Positions 38,987 through 46,483 of a stretch of 64,000 nucleotides of DNA are shown piece by piece; the first letter of the stretch is position 1; each line of letters begins with the position of its first letter. Position numbers and translations under genes: made by a program. The stretch is from Candidatus Gastranaerophilales bacterium (GTDB lineage: Bacteria > Cyanobacteriota > Vampirovibrionia > Gastranaerophilales > Gastranaerophilaceae). The notes under the pieces are model-generated. The model had not been told where the DNA came from, made no database searches, and saw only the letters and a list, made by a program, of their open reading frames with translations. The DNA lies in the NCBI GenBank assembly GCA_944322615.1, contig CALUPH010000009.1, positions 1-64,000 of the forward strand, in the 5' to 3' direction.

Positions 38987-39814
38987 TTATTTCTTTAATG
39001 CTTTCTTTTTATCGTCTTCTTCTATTTCTTCTTGTTGAGAGAAAATGTTGCTGAACATATTGTTTTCTTCAGTTGAATCTTCTTCTGTAACATACATTCT
39101 TTCTAAGAAATCAGCTAAACCGCCAGAGTAGTTCATATTATCTGCACCTAAAGAGAATTGAGCATTATCTACGGCATCTTCTTTATTGAAACCTTGTCTG
39201 ATGAATTTTTCAACTTCAGCATTGAAATCTACTTGAGAAACTTCTTCTTCTTTTTCTTTTGCACCAGCAACTCCTGAACCATTGCTAGCTCCTAAAGAAC
39301 CAACAGATGTACCTTGTTGTACTGAAATTTCATAGTTTATGTCACCCAAAATTTGGTTCATAAAAATTTCTTCACTTTCAAGAGCACCATTTCCGTTAGC
39401 ATCTGCAATTTTGATTTCTCCGCCCATTCCGTCAGAAATTGTATATACTGCAATTGAACCTGTTCCTACGCTGTTATCAAAATTACCTGCTTTATAGTCT
39501 GAAATATAACTTGTTTTTTGATATGATACATTAACTTTTAAGCCCATTGCTTCACAAGCTGATTTAAATTCACCTGCTTGTAATACACTTTTGTTATCAT
39601 TGTATAAATCTGCAATCATACTTTGAAGTTGATAGTCTTGTTCACAATCAAAACTGTCTAATATTTGTTGTTTTAAATCAGCAGATAAGGCATTACCATA
39701 ATCAGCAAAGTTTGCTTCTTTGCCTTCATTTATGCTTGTAGTTTTAATACCTGCTTGATGAAGTCTTTCTTCAAACTCTTTGTAACTTATTCCTTGTCCG
39801 TTGACTGCTGTCAT
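38987..39814 (-). CDS. EF-hand-containing protein of unknown function (275 aa)
   Basis: No named family is recognised, but residues 138-149 (DANGNGALESEE) form an ideal EF-hand calcium loop followed by a helix. A degenerate loop at 71-82 (YNDNKSVLQAGE) is flanked by helices (QLQSMIADL, KSACEAMGL). The rest is acidic with a Gly/Ser-rich linker at about 165-185 and a charged tail. There is no signal peptide. The ribosome binding site TAGGAGGGG is very strong, so it is probably abundant. A calcium-binding structural or sensor role is an inference. Confidence 0.7.
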   Translation of the reverse strand: MTAVNGQGISYKEFEERLHQAGIKTTSINEGKEANFADYGNALSADLKQQILDSFDCEQDYQLQSMIADLYNDNKSVLQAGEFKSACEAMGLKVNVSYQKTSYISDYKAGNFDNSVGTGSIAVYTISDGMGGEIKIADANGNGALESEEIFMNQILGDINYEISVQQGTSVGSLGASNGSGVAGAKEKEEEVSQVDFNAEVEKFIRQGFNKEDAVDNAQFSLGADNMNYSGGLADFLERMYVTEEDSTEENNMFSNIFSQQEEIEEDDKKKALKK

Positions 39815-39950
39815 AATAATTCCCCTCCTAATAAATTCCCGTAGTTATATAAAGTTTTTTTTAAATTAAAAATTGCCAAATAAATGAAAAAATTTTTAAG
39901 AAATGTATACAATATTGCCAAAAAACAATAAATATGAGATATTAAGGGAA

Positions 39951-41783
39951 ATGAAAAATGTAAAGAGACACAAACTTTTACTTATTTTTCCTCCTCAATG
40001 GACGCCTATTAGTCCCCATTTTGCATTGCCATCGTTGATTGGACAATTAAAATCTAATGGTTTTGATGCTGAGGCTATGGATTTAAATATTGATTTTTTC
40101 AATGATATTCTTACAAAAGAGAATATTGAAAAATCTGTTATAAAAACCAAACAACAGTTTGAGTATCTTCAAAAAAATCTATTATCTGTGTTTTCTCCTG
40201 GAAAAAAAGAAAATGATTATACAAAAGAAGAACAGATGTTTTTGTATAAATACAATAAGATTAAAAATTATTTGCAGAAAAATAGCAATTATTTTACTTT
40301 TATTCCTATGTTTATTGAAGAAGCAAAGAAGAATATAAAAAGTGAAAACTTTTATAATCCAATGATGTTGATTCGTTCTATAAATATTATCGACAAAGCA
40401 TTAGAAATAATTTCTTTGCCATATACTCCGACAAGAATAGAGTTTGAAGGTATATCTAATCCATTCTTTAAATTTAATTATGAAACAATAAAATATTTTG
40501 TTTTAGATGACAAGTCGAATATTTTTAAAAAATATTATGAACAAAAACTTGACGAAATAATAAAAAAGAATGCTGATTTTATTGCAATATCTTTGAATTC
40601 TTCAAGTCAAATTATTCCCGGATTAACATTAACATATTTGTTAAAAAAGCATACAAAAGCACATATAAATATTGGCGGAAATTTTTTTGGCAGAATTGCA
40701 GATGAACTAAAAAAACATAAGAGTTTTTTTGGAATATTTGCAGATAGCGTTTCAATAGAAGAAGGAGAAGGACCAATAATTGAGGTTGCAAAATTTGTAA
40801 CCGGCCAGACAAAAATTCAGGATGTTCCAAATTTCATGTATAAATTTGAGGGCGAAATATATAAAAATGAAAAAATGAAGCCGATAAAATTAAATGAAAT
40901 GGCTAATATGAATTTGGATGATTATGATTTTGACAAATATTTCTCTCCTGAGATAGTTCTTCCATATCAGTCTTCAAGAGGGTGTTATTGGGGAAAATGC
41001 AGTTTTTGTGATCAAGATTTTGGTCAGAATTTTAATGTCAAAAATACAGATAAAGTAATAGCTGAGTTTAAAGAGATAAAAGAAAAATATAATATAGAAA
41101 AATTTGAATTTATTGATGAATCTGTTTCTCCAACATATTTGGATGAATTTTCACAAAAACTAAAGGCGCAGAATGATATTACTCCTGAGTTTTTCTGTGA
41201 TGCGAGACTTGAAACGGCTTTTACAAAAGAAATTTTATCGAATTCATATGATGCCGGTTTACGAATGGTATTATGGGGACTTGAGTCCGGTTCTAAAAGT
41301 GTTTTGGAACTTATAAATAAGGGTATTGATTTAGATAAAAGATTTGAAATATTAAAAGATTCAAAAGATGTAGGTATATGGAATTTTGCATTTATCTTTT
41401 TTGGATTTCCTACAGAAACAATTGAAGATGCCAAAGCAACAGTGAAAATGCTTGTTGATAATAAAGATATAATTCATTCTTACGGAAGAAGTGTTTTTAC
41501 AATGGGACGTCATGCTAAATTGGCGCAAGATCCTCAAAAATACGGAATTACGAAAATTTATCCCGCTGAAGATGAATTTTCACCTAATATAAATTTTGAG
41601 AGTATAGGTTCAAATAAAAGTCAGTTAAAAGAAATACTTAATTATTGTATAAAAGAATGTGCTGCTGCGTATCAAAATCCTTTATGGATGTACTTAAGAT
41701 ATAGAGAGTGGTTATTCTTATATATTTCCAAATATGGTAGTGATTGGGTAAAAAATTATAAAGTATCTCAAGCAAAGGGGTAA
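39951..41783 (+). CDS. B12-binding domain / radical SAM protein
   Basis: About 610 residues. The N-terminus LLLIFPPQWTPISPHFALPS and the HINIGGNFFGRIAD strand belong to a cobalamin-binding-like domain. The radical SAM core has SSRGCYWGKCSFCDQDFG, a Cys-x4-Cys-x2-Cys spacing seen in B12-dependent members, and LWGLESGS later. The substrate is unknown; such enzymes include methyltransferases and ring-forming enzymes. The start at 39951 was preferred to the ATG at 39903 because the chain then begins at the domain. A 113-residue partner gene follows by five bases. Confidence 0.85.
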   Translation: MKNVKRHKLLLIFPPQWTPISPHFALPSLIGQLKSNGFDAEAMDLNIDFFNDILTKENIEKSVIKTKQQFEYLQKNLLSVFSPGKKENDYTKEEQMFLYKYNKIKNYLQKNSNYFTFIPMFIEEAKKNIKSENFYNPMMLIRSINIIDKALEIISLPYTPTRIEFEGISNPFFKFNYETIKYFVLDDKSNIFKKYYEQKLDEIIKKNADFIAISLNSSSQIIPGLTLTYLLKKHTKAHINIGGNFFGRIADELKKHKSFFGIFADSVSIEEGEGPIIEVAKFVTGQTKIQDVPNFMYKFEGEIYKNEKMKPIKLNEMANMNLDDYDFDKYFSPEIVLPYQSSRGCYWGKCSFCDQDFGQNFNVKNTDKVIAEFKEIKEKYNIEKFEFIDESVSPTYLDEFSQKLKAQNDITPEFFCDARLETAFTKEILSNSYDAGLRMVLWGLESGSKSVLELINKGIDLDKRFEILKDSKDVGIWNFAFIFFGFPTETIEDAKATVKMLVDNKDIIHSYGRSVFTMGRHAKLAQDPQKYGITKIYPAEDEFSPNINFESIGSNKSQLKEILNYCIKECAAAYQNPLWMYLRYREWLFLYISKYGSDWVKNYKVSQAKG

Positions 41784-41788
41784 GTATT

Positions 41789-42130
41789 ATGGGTATATTT
41801 CAAAGACTTGCTGAAAAGTTAGGTATAATACCTGAAAATAGGACAAAAAAAATTAATGAAGAAAGAGAAAATCAAAAGAATATTATGATAACTAATCTTC
41901 TTAATATTGGTTTTTCAGAAGAAGATGTTAAAGAGGTTATTGAAATAATTGTAAAAGCTGAAAAAGACATTCAAGAACAGAAAGATTTATTAATTGGTAC
42001 AAATATAAATGTAGATGATGTTAATTTGGCAATGAAACCAAGCTTTGATGAAATAAGAAGATTACAGCAAAAAATGGCACTTGATATTAGGACAAAAATA
42101 GCTGAAATAAAACAAAGAAAAGGAATATAA
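41789..42130 (+). CDS. Helical protein of unknown function, coupled to the B12/radical SAM gene (113 aa)
   Basis: The product is nearly all helix, charged and without cysteines (LAEKLGIIPENRTKKINEER, then a segment with FSEEDVKEVIEIIVKAEKD). FSEEDVKEVI resembles the start of a UBA-like three-helix unit. The gene begins five bases after the radical SAM stop and has AGGGG in its ribosome binding site, so the two are co-expressed. It may be a partner of that enzyme; the evidence is only its position. Confidence 0.7.
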   Translation: MGIFQRLAEKLGIIPENRTKKINEERENQKNIMITNLLNIGFSEEDVKEVIEIIVKAEKDIQEQKDLLIGTNINVDDVNLAMKPSFDEIRRLQQKMALDIRTKIAEIKQRKGI

Positions 42131-42162
42131 ATAATTTTTTACAGGTTAATAAATCTTAATAA

Positions 42163-42187
42163 AATGTCATAATTATGGCATTTTTTT
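42163..42187 (+). terminator. Intrinsic terminator
   Basis: AATGTCAT, AATT loop and ATGGCATT (one G-U pair) followed by Ts. Confidence 0.75.
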
Positions 42188-42231
42188 ATTTTTTTTTATT
42201 TCTATTATTATAGTAAGGTAAGGACTAGGGT

Positions 42232-44094
42232 ATGAAAATTCAGTATACTACGCCGATTAATAACGGATATAAGGCTACAATTACAGATAATAAAAAGGTT
42301 GAAAATAAAAATAAACAATCTGTAGAAATTCCGATAATTAATAATTCTATTTCAGAAGCAATAGGCAGAAGCCAAGTTGTTTCTTTCAGCGGTGAAAATA
42401 AGATGAAGGGTCCTGTTTTTGAACACTCTTGTTCTGAGCTTTTTGGTGATAAAGAAAGTATTCAGTATAACAAAGAAGATGGAAGCTTTAGTCATACAGT
42501 TGTAGCAAGAGATGGCAGTTTAAAAAAACAAGAAGAATTTTTCCCAAGAGAAGGTAAGGAAATAATTACAAGAGTTAGTGACGGAATAAAATCAATTACA
42601 ACAAAAACTCCGTATAGTCGTGTAATTGAGCATTATAATGAAGATGGAGATCAAATTTATTTTGAAGAGTCAACTTCTGCAGGTAAAAAAGTTGTAATTA
42701 CTGACTTTGATAAAGGCCGCAGAATTATTTCAAAAGAAGTTAACGGAAGAAAAACAGTACAGGTTATAGATTTAAAAACAAATTCATCTGTTACAGCAGG
42801 CGATCTTGTTTTACAACGTGTTTATGATAGAAAAACAGACAGTTATATCACAGAAAATTTGATTACAGGTCAGATACTTAAAAGAGAAAAGTATAGACCA
42901 AATGGCAAATATGACTCAATTGTCGAATATTCAGAGAAAACAGGTAACGTAACAAGGGAATACCTATATGATTCAAAAACAGGCGGATATTCAGATATTT
43001 CTTATTATGAAACAGGTGCAAGAAAATCCCTTGTAAGAATTTCAAGAGATGGAAGAAAAGAAGATAATTATACTTTTGAACGTGACGGAAAAACTATTTC
43101 AAGCCATGTTTTAATAGAAATGGATAAAAGAGGTGCTTTGGAATGTGAAACAGTATATATTCCGGGTACAGATTTAATTGATAATCAAACTCTTTATGAT
43201 GATGAATCTTGTACAAAATATCTATTTAGAAGAACTCCAAATGTTCCTCAATTTGCAGAACATTATGAAGACGGTACATTAGTTGAAGAAATCAGATTCC
43301 AAAGAGATGGTCAATCTTACGAATATTCAAAGCAATATAAACCTGATGGTTCATCCAGAGAAAACTTCTTTAACAGATATGGATATAAAACTCATTCAAA
43401 ATCATATACCCCAGATAATATATTGTACCAATATGCTGAATACAATCCTGATACAGATCAAGTTGTTAAATCAATAGATATTGACGTGTATACAGGCACA
43501 AGAAAAGAAACTTTATATGATGAAGAAACTGGTTATGCTAAAAAAATAACATTTAAAGACAGAAATGGACATACCAAAGAAGTAAGAAATTTCTTCTTGG
43601 GTACTAATAGATTAAAATCTAAAATTGAATATAATTCAGATGGGTCTTTTTTCTACACAAAATATGATGAATCTGGTGCTGTTATAGGTAGAGAAGAATA
43701 TAATGCTGATGGTACTAAAAAGAAAAATAATTATTATAGAAACTATTCAGAGAATCAAGGATATGAATATAATTCATATTCAAGAAATACAGAATATACT
43801 TCAAAACAAACAAGCACATTGTCAGAAGAAGAAGTTATTGATCATTTGCTTGATGTAACTTCAAGCAGTCATAAAAGTATTTCAGAAATAACATCTCAAG
43901 AATGGGATAAGTTTGCTGAAATAGTTGGACTTGAAAGTTCTCAAGAACTTCTAAACATAGATAAAGATACATATAGAAAACTTTCAAAGAAATTTCACCC
44001 TGATTTACAACGTGATGAAGCAATGAAGGCATATGGTGAAAAAATATTTAAAGTTATACAAAATTTATATACATTAAAGTCTGCTCAAGGATAA
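42232..44094 (+). CDS. Repeat protein with C-terminal J-domain-like segment (620 aa)
   Basis: The first 60 residues are polar with VVSFSGENK, a motif shared with other unknown genes here. From about 75 to 520 there are strand-forming repeats of the type Y-D-x-x-T-G-x-x-x-x-x-Y-x-x-x-G (REYLYDSKTGGYSDISYYET, KETLYDEETGYAKKITFKD), close in look to MORN/YwqK or Rhs-like repeats. The end has YRKLSKKFHPDLQRDE with HPD at 589-591, the catalytic tripeptide of DnaJ J-domains, after a helix. Possibly a co-chaperone with a repeat-based binding surface. No signal peptide. Confidence 0.75.
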   Translation: MKIQYTTPINNGYKATITDNKKVENKNKQSVEIPIINNSISEAIGRSQVVSFSGENKMKGPVFEHSCSELFGDKESIQYNKEDGSFSHTVVARDGSLKKQEEFFPREGKEIITRVSDGIKSITTKTPYSRVIEHYNEDGDQIYFEESTSAGKKVVITDFDKGRRIISKEVNGRKTVQVIDLKTNSSVTAGDLVLQRVYDRKTDSYITENLITGQILKREKYRPNGKYDSIVEYSEKTGNVTREYLYDSKTGGYSDISYYETGARKSLVRISRDGRKEDNYTFERDGKTISSHVLIEMDKRGALECETVYIPGTDLIDNQTLYDDESCTKYLFRRTPNVPQFAEHYEDGTLVEEIRFQRDGQSYEYSKQYKPDGSSRENFFNRYGYKTHSKSYTPDNILYQYAEYNPDTDQVVKSIDIDVYTGTRKETLYDEETGYAKKITFKDRNGHTKEVRNFFLGTNRLKSKIEYNSDGSFFYTKYDESGAVIGREEYNADGTKKKNNYYRNYSENQGYEYNSYSRNTEYTSKQTSTLSEEEVIDHLLDVTSSSHKSISEITSQEWDKFAEIVGLESSQELLNIDKDTYRKLSKKFHPDLQRDEAMKAYGEKIFKVIQNLYTLKSAQG

Positions 44095-44095
44095 G

Positions 44096-44122
44096 AAAAA
44101 CGGGATTACTATCCCGTTTTTT
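44096..44122 (+). terminator. Terminator after the J-domain gene
   Basis: AAAAACGGGAT, TACT loop and ATCCCGTTTTTT. Confidence 0.85.
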
Positions 44123-44221
44123 ATTTATCATTTAAAATAATCTCTCTTTAGTTTAGTAATTTGTATATAGAAGTTTACAATTGTTACATTTAATTTTATT
44201 AATGTAAAAGGAGGGAAATGT

Positions 44222-44326
44222 ATGTATAAACTAATTATTATGGGGGCAACATTTGCATTAGGCCTCGGACTTGGTAAATTTTTGAAAAAAAAGCAAGAAT
44301 TAAAACAAAATATACAAAATGCATAA
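44222..44326 (+). CDS. Small membrane protein (34 aa)
   Basis: An ATG at 44222 with a near-perfect Shine-Dalgarno (AAAGGAGGG) opens a 34-codon frame. The product has one hydrophobic, glycine-rich helix (LIIMGATFALGLGLGKF) and a basic Lys/Gln tail (KKKQELKQN), the usual look of a single-pass small membrane protein. It has its own terminator. Function unknown; it is too short for family assignment. Confidence 0.65.
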   Translation: MYKLIIMGATFALGLGLGKFLKKKQELKQNIQNA

Positions 44327-44332
44327 AAAAAT

Positions 44333-44364
44333 AAAAGCAAAAGTTTAACTTTTGCTTTTAAAAT
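44333..44364 (+). terminator. Terminator after the small membrane protein
   Basis: AAAAGCAAAAGTT and AACTTTTGCTTTT form a long stem right after the stop codon. Confidence 0.75.
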
Positions 44365-44524
44365 ATCAAAAATTAAAGAAAAAATTATAAAAATCGCATT
44401 TTTTTATAAAAAATATTGTTTCTGTAAGTCAATCAAATCAAGCCTTTTGCCTGTATTTTTTGTTGCATTATTTTTATTGTCGTAATAGAATTTTTCCAGA
44501 AAATCAGATAAGAGGATTTTGATA

Positions 44525-45499
44525 ATGTTAAAAGATTTATTTGAGGATAAGAAGTGTTTTAAATTAGTTTGCGGAGCTGGTAATGAGGATGCAGACGAAG
44601 TTGAAAAACTTGTGACTGTGTATTCAAAGGCCGGATGTCCTTTTTTTGATGTATGTGCAAAACCGGAGATTGTAGATGCTGCAAAACGAGGTTTAGAAAG
44701 AGCCGGCATTAAAGAAAATCGATATTTGTGTGTTAGTGTTGGAATTGATGGGGATCCTCATATTACTAAAGCTGTAATAAATAAAGGAAATTGTGTACAG
44801 TGCGGAAAGTGTAAGGAAATATGTCCGCATGATGCTGTAATTTATATGAATGGAGAATACAACGTTAAAAGAGAAAGATGTTTGGGGTGTAATCAATGTC
44901 TGAAAGTATGCCCTGCTTCAGCGATATCAATGGAAACGCAGCTTCAAGATTATAAAGAGGTTCTTCCTAAATTAATTTCTAAAGGATTAGATTGTATTGA
45001 ATTCCATGCTATTTCAGAAGATGAATCTGATGTGGATGAAAAATGGAATCAAATAAATGAACTTTTTGATGGAATGTTATGCATTTCTATTGACCGTTCT
45101 GAGCTTGGAGACAGAAAATTAAAAGAAAGAGTAAAACGATTACTTTCTAAAAGAGAACCGTATTCAACAATAATTCAAGCAGATGGTATTGCAATGAGCG
45201 GAAATGATGATGAATATGGAACAACTCTTCAAGCTGTTGCAACGGCTCAATTATTTCAAAATGAGAAAATGCCTGTATACATTATGATGTCAGGCGGAAC
45301 AAATACAAGGTCAACAGAGCTTGCAAAGAAATGTGGGGTTAATCCTCATTGTGTTGCAATTGGTTCATATGCAAGAAAAATCATTAAAAGATATTTAGAA
45401 ATGCCCAATTTATTTGACGATGAAAAAGCGATGAGTGAAGCTGTAAAAATTGCAAAATCATTGGTGGATGTTTCTTTGGAGAATATGAAGAATGATTAG
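44525..45499 (+). CDS. ldpA: LdpA-like iron-sulfur protein
   Basis: 324 residues. FKLVCGAGNEDADEVEKLV and PFFDVCAKPEIVDAAKRG resemble the N-terminus of cyanobacterial LdpA as I know it. Two ferredoxin motifs follow (CVQCGKCKEICPHDAV and CLGCNQCLKVCPASAI), enough for two 4Fe-4S clusters, and a C-terminal domain includes MMSGGTNTRSTELAKKC. In Synechococcus LdpA is a redox-sensitive input to the circadian clock; here, without photosynthesis, another redox role must be assumed. The ATG follows AGAGGA. It overlaps the HAD gene by 8 bases. Confidence 0.8.
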   Translation: MLKDLFEDKKCFKLVCGAGNEDADEVEKLVTVYSKAGCPFFDVCAKPEIVDAAKRGLERAGIKENRYLCVSVGIDGDPHITKAVINKGNCVQCGKCKEICPHDAVIYMNGEYNVKRERCLGCNQCLKVCPASAISMETQLQDYKEVLPKLISKGLDCIEFHAISEDESDVDEKWNQINELFDGMLCISIDRSELGDRKLKERVKRLLSKREPYSTIIQADGIAMSGNDDEYGTTLQAVATAQLFQNEKMPVYIMMSGGTNTRSTELAKKCGVNPHCVAIGSYARKIIKRYLEMPNLFDDEKAMSEAVKIAKSLVDVSLENMKND

Positions 45500-46247
45500 T
45501 CTAAAGACAAATAAATGGCAAATTAATAATATTGATACTGTTCTTTTTGATAAAGACGGTACATTTATTGACTTGCACTACTTCTGGGGCAAAATGACAG
45601 AAATGCGTGTAAGTGAAATAATAAAAACATTTGGAATGCCAAATTCCTCTTTTGCCAGGCTGTGTCTATACTTAGGTTATAATATTGAAACATCAAAAAT
45701 GCTAAAAGACGGTATTACAGCAATGTATTCAAGACCTATTGTTATAGAAAAGTTTAATGAAAAACTTAAAGATGAAAATATAATTACTACAGATAAAAAA
45801 ATTGAAGAAATCTTTGATTATGTAAGTTCTGAGTTTTATAAGGATATCTCAAAATATACAAGGCCAATTGAACCTGCTATTGATTTTATAAAAAAAATTA
45901 AAGCACGTGGAATTAAAATAGGAATAGTAACTTCAGATGCAAAAGAATCAACTTTGTTAACCATAAAAAATTTCAAATGGGATAATTTATTTGATGTTGT
46001 TATTGGTCGAGAATCTGCAGAAAGTACAAAAGAAAGTGGTATCCCGACTAAAATGGCATTGGAAATATTATCAGCGAATCCAAAAACTTCAATTATGATT
46101 GGTGATGCACCTATGGATTATATTTCTGCAAAAAATGCAGGAATTGAAAAGACAATTCTAGTTGCTACAGGTCAAATAGATGAAGCAGAACTGAAAAAAA
46201 CGTCTGATTACACAATAGAATCACTTAATGATGTAGACATATTTTAA
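45492..46247 (+). CDS. HAD-family hydrolase
   Basis: 251 residues with motif I VLFDKDGTFIDLH, motif II IVTSDA, a Lys in the cap/core junction and motif IV MIGDAPMDYISAKNAG. A subfamily I cap lies between residues 20 and 130. It is likely a phosphatase of the phosphoglycolate/sugar phosphate type; the substrate is unknown. The 8-base overlap with the LdpA-like gene indicates a two-gene unit. No terminator follows before the attenuator at 46301. Confidence 0.85.
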   Translation: MISLKTNKWQINNIDTVLFDKDGTFIDLHYFWGKMTEMRVSEIIKTFGMPNSSFARLCLYLGYNIETSKMLKDGITAMYSRPIVIEKFNEKLKDENIITTDKKIEEIFDYVSSEFYKDISKYTRPIEPAIDFIKKIKARGIKIGIVTSDAKESTLLTIKNFKWDNLFDVVIGRESAESTKESGIPTKMALEILSANPKTSIMIGDAPMDYISAKNAGIEKTILVATGQIDEAELKKTSDYTIESLNDVDIF

Positions 46248-46318
46248 TTTATAGTATTTTGTATCTTGATTTTTTTATATTGTGGTGCAAAAATAGTTGG
46301 TATAGTAAAGAGGTATTT

Positions 46319-46396
46319 ATGTATAGCCGTAACTCAAATCACAATCTAGCTTGGTGGCACCTGTTTTTAGAAACAGGCGTTTTGAGTTGGCGTTAA
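46319..46396 (+). CDS. Trp-rich leader peptide (25 aa)
   Basis: ATG at 46319 with AAGAGG five bases upstream. The peptide contains NLAWWHLFLETG and ends LSWR; three of 25 residues are Trp, two in tandem. The codons for HLFLETG are themselves the first RNA hairpin of the attenuator. The frame ends between segments 2 and 3, as expected for ribosome-controlled attenuation. Confidence 0.78.
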   Translation: MYSRNSNHNLAWWHLFLETGVLSWR

Positions 46397-46422
46397 TTTG
46401 AATAACTTAAAAAGATTGTATT

Positions 46423-46454
46423 TAGCCTGTTTCTTTGTAAACAGGCTATTTTTT
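46423..46454 (+). terminator. Attenuator terminator
   Basis: TAGCCTGTTT and AAACAGGCTA form a 10-base stem with a six-base loop, followed by six Ts. Segments 3 and 4 of the attenuator. Confidence 0.88.
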
Positions 46455-46483
46455 GTATTCAGATTAATGTAAAGGTGAAAATA

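Larger units (their letters stand above)
46301..46454 (+). promoter_or_regulatory. Tryptophan-type transcription attenuator
   Basis: An extended -10 (TGGTATAGT, 46298-46306) and an AAGAGG ribosome binding site precede a 25-codon leader with tandem Trp codons at 46352-46357 and a third at 46388. Four RNA segments follow: 1 CCTGTTT 46360-46366, 2 AAACAGGC 46371-46378, 3 GCCTGTTT 46425-46432, 4 AAACAGGC 46439-46446. Segment 1 pairs with 2, 2 with 3 (8 perfect pairs, antiterminator), 3 with 4 (terminator). A ribosome stalled at Trp-Trp would cover segment 1 and favour read-through. The gene behind is not a known trp gene. Confidence 0.8.

Noticed and set aside
44128-44340. Minus-strand frame of 70 codons
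   Set aside because: It is the antisense of the small membrane protein at 44222, which has a near-perfect ribosome binding site and a terminator on the plus strand.
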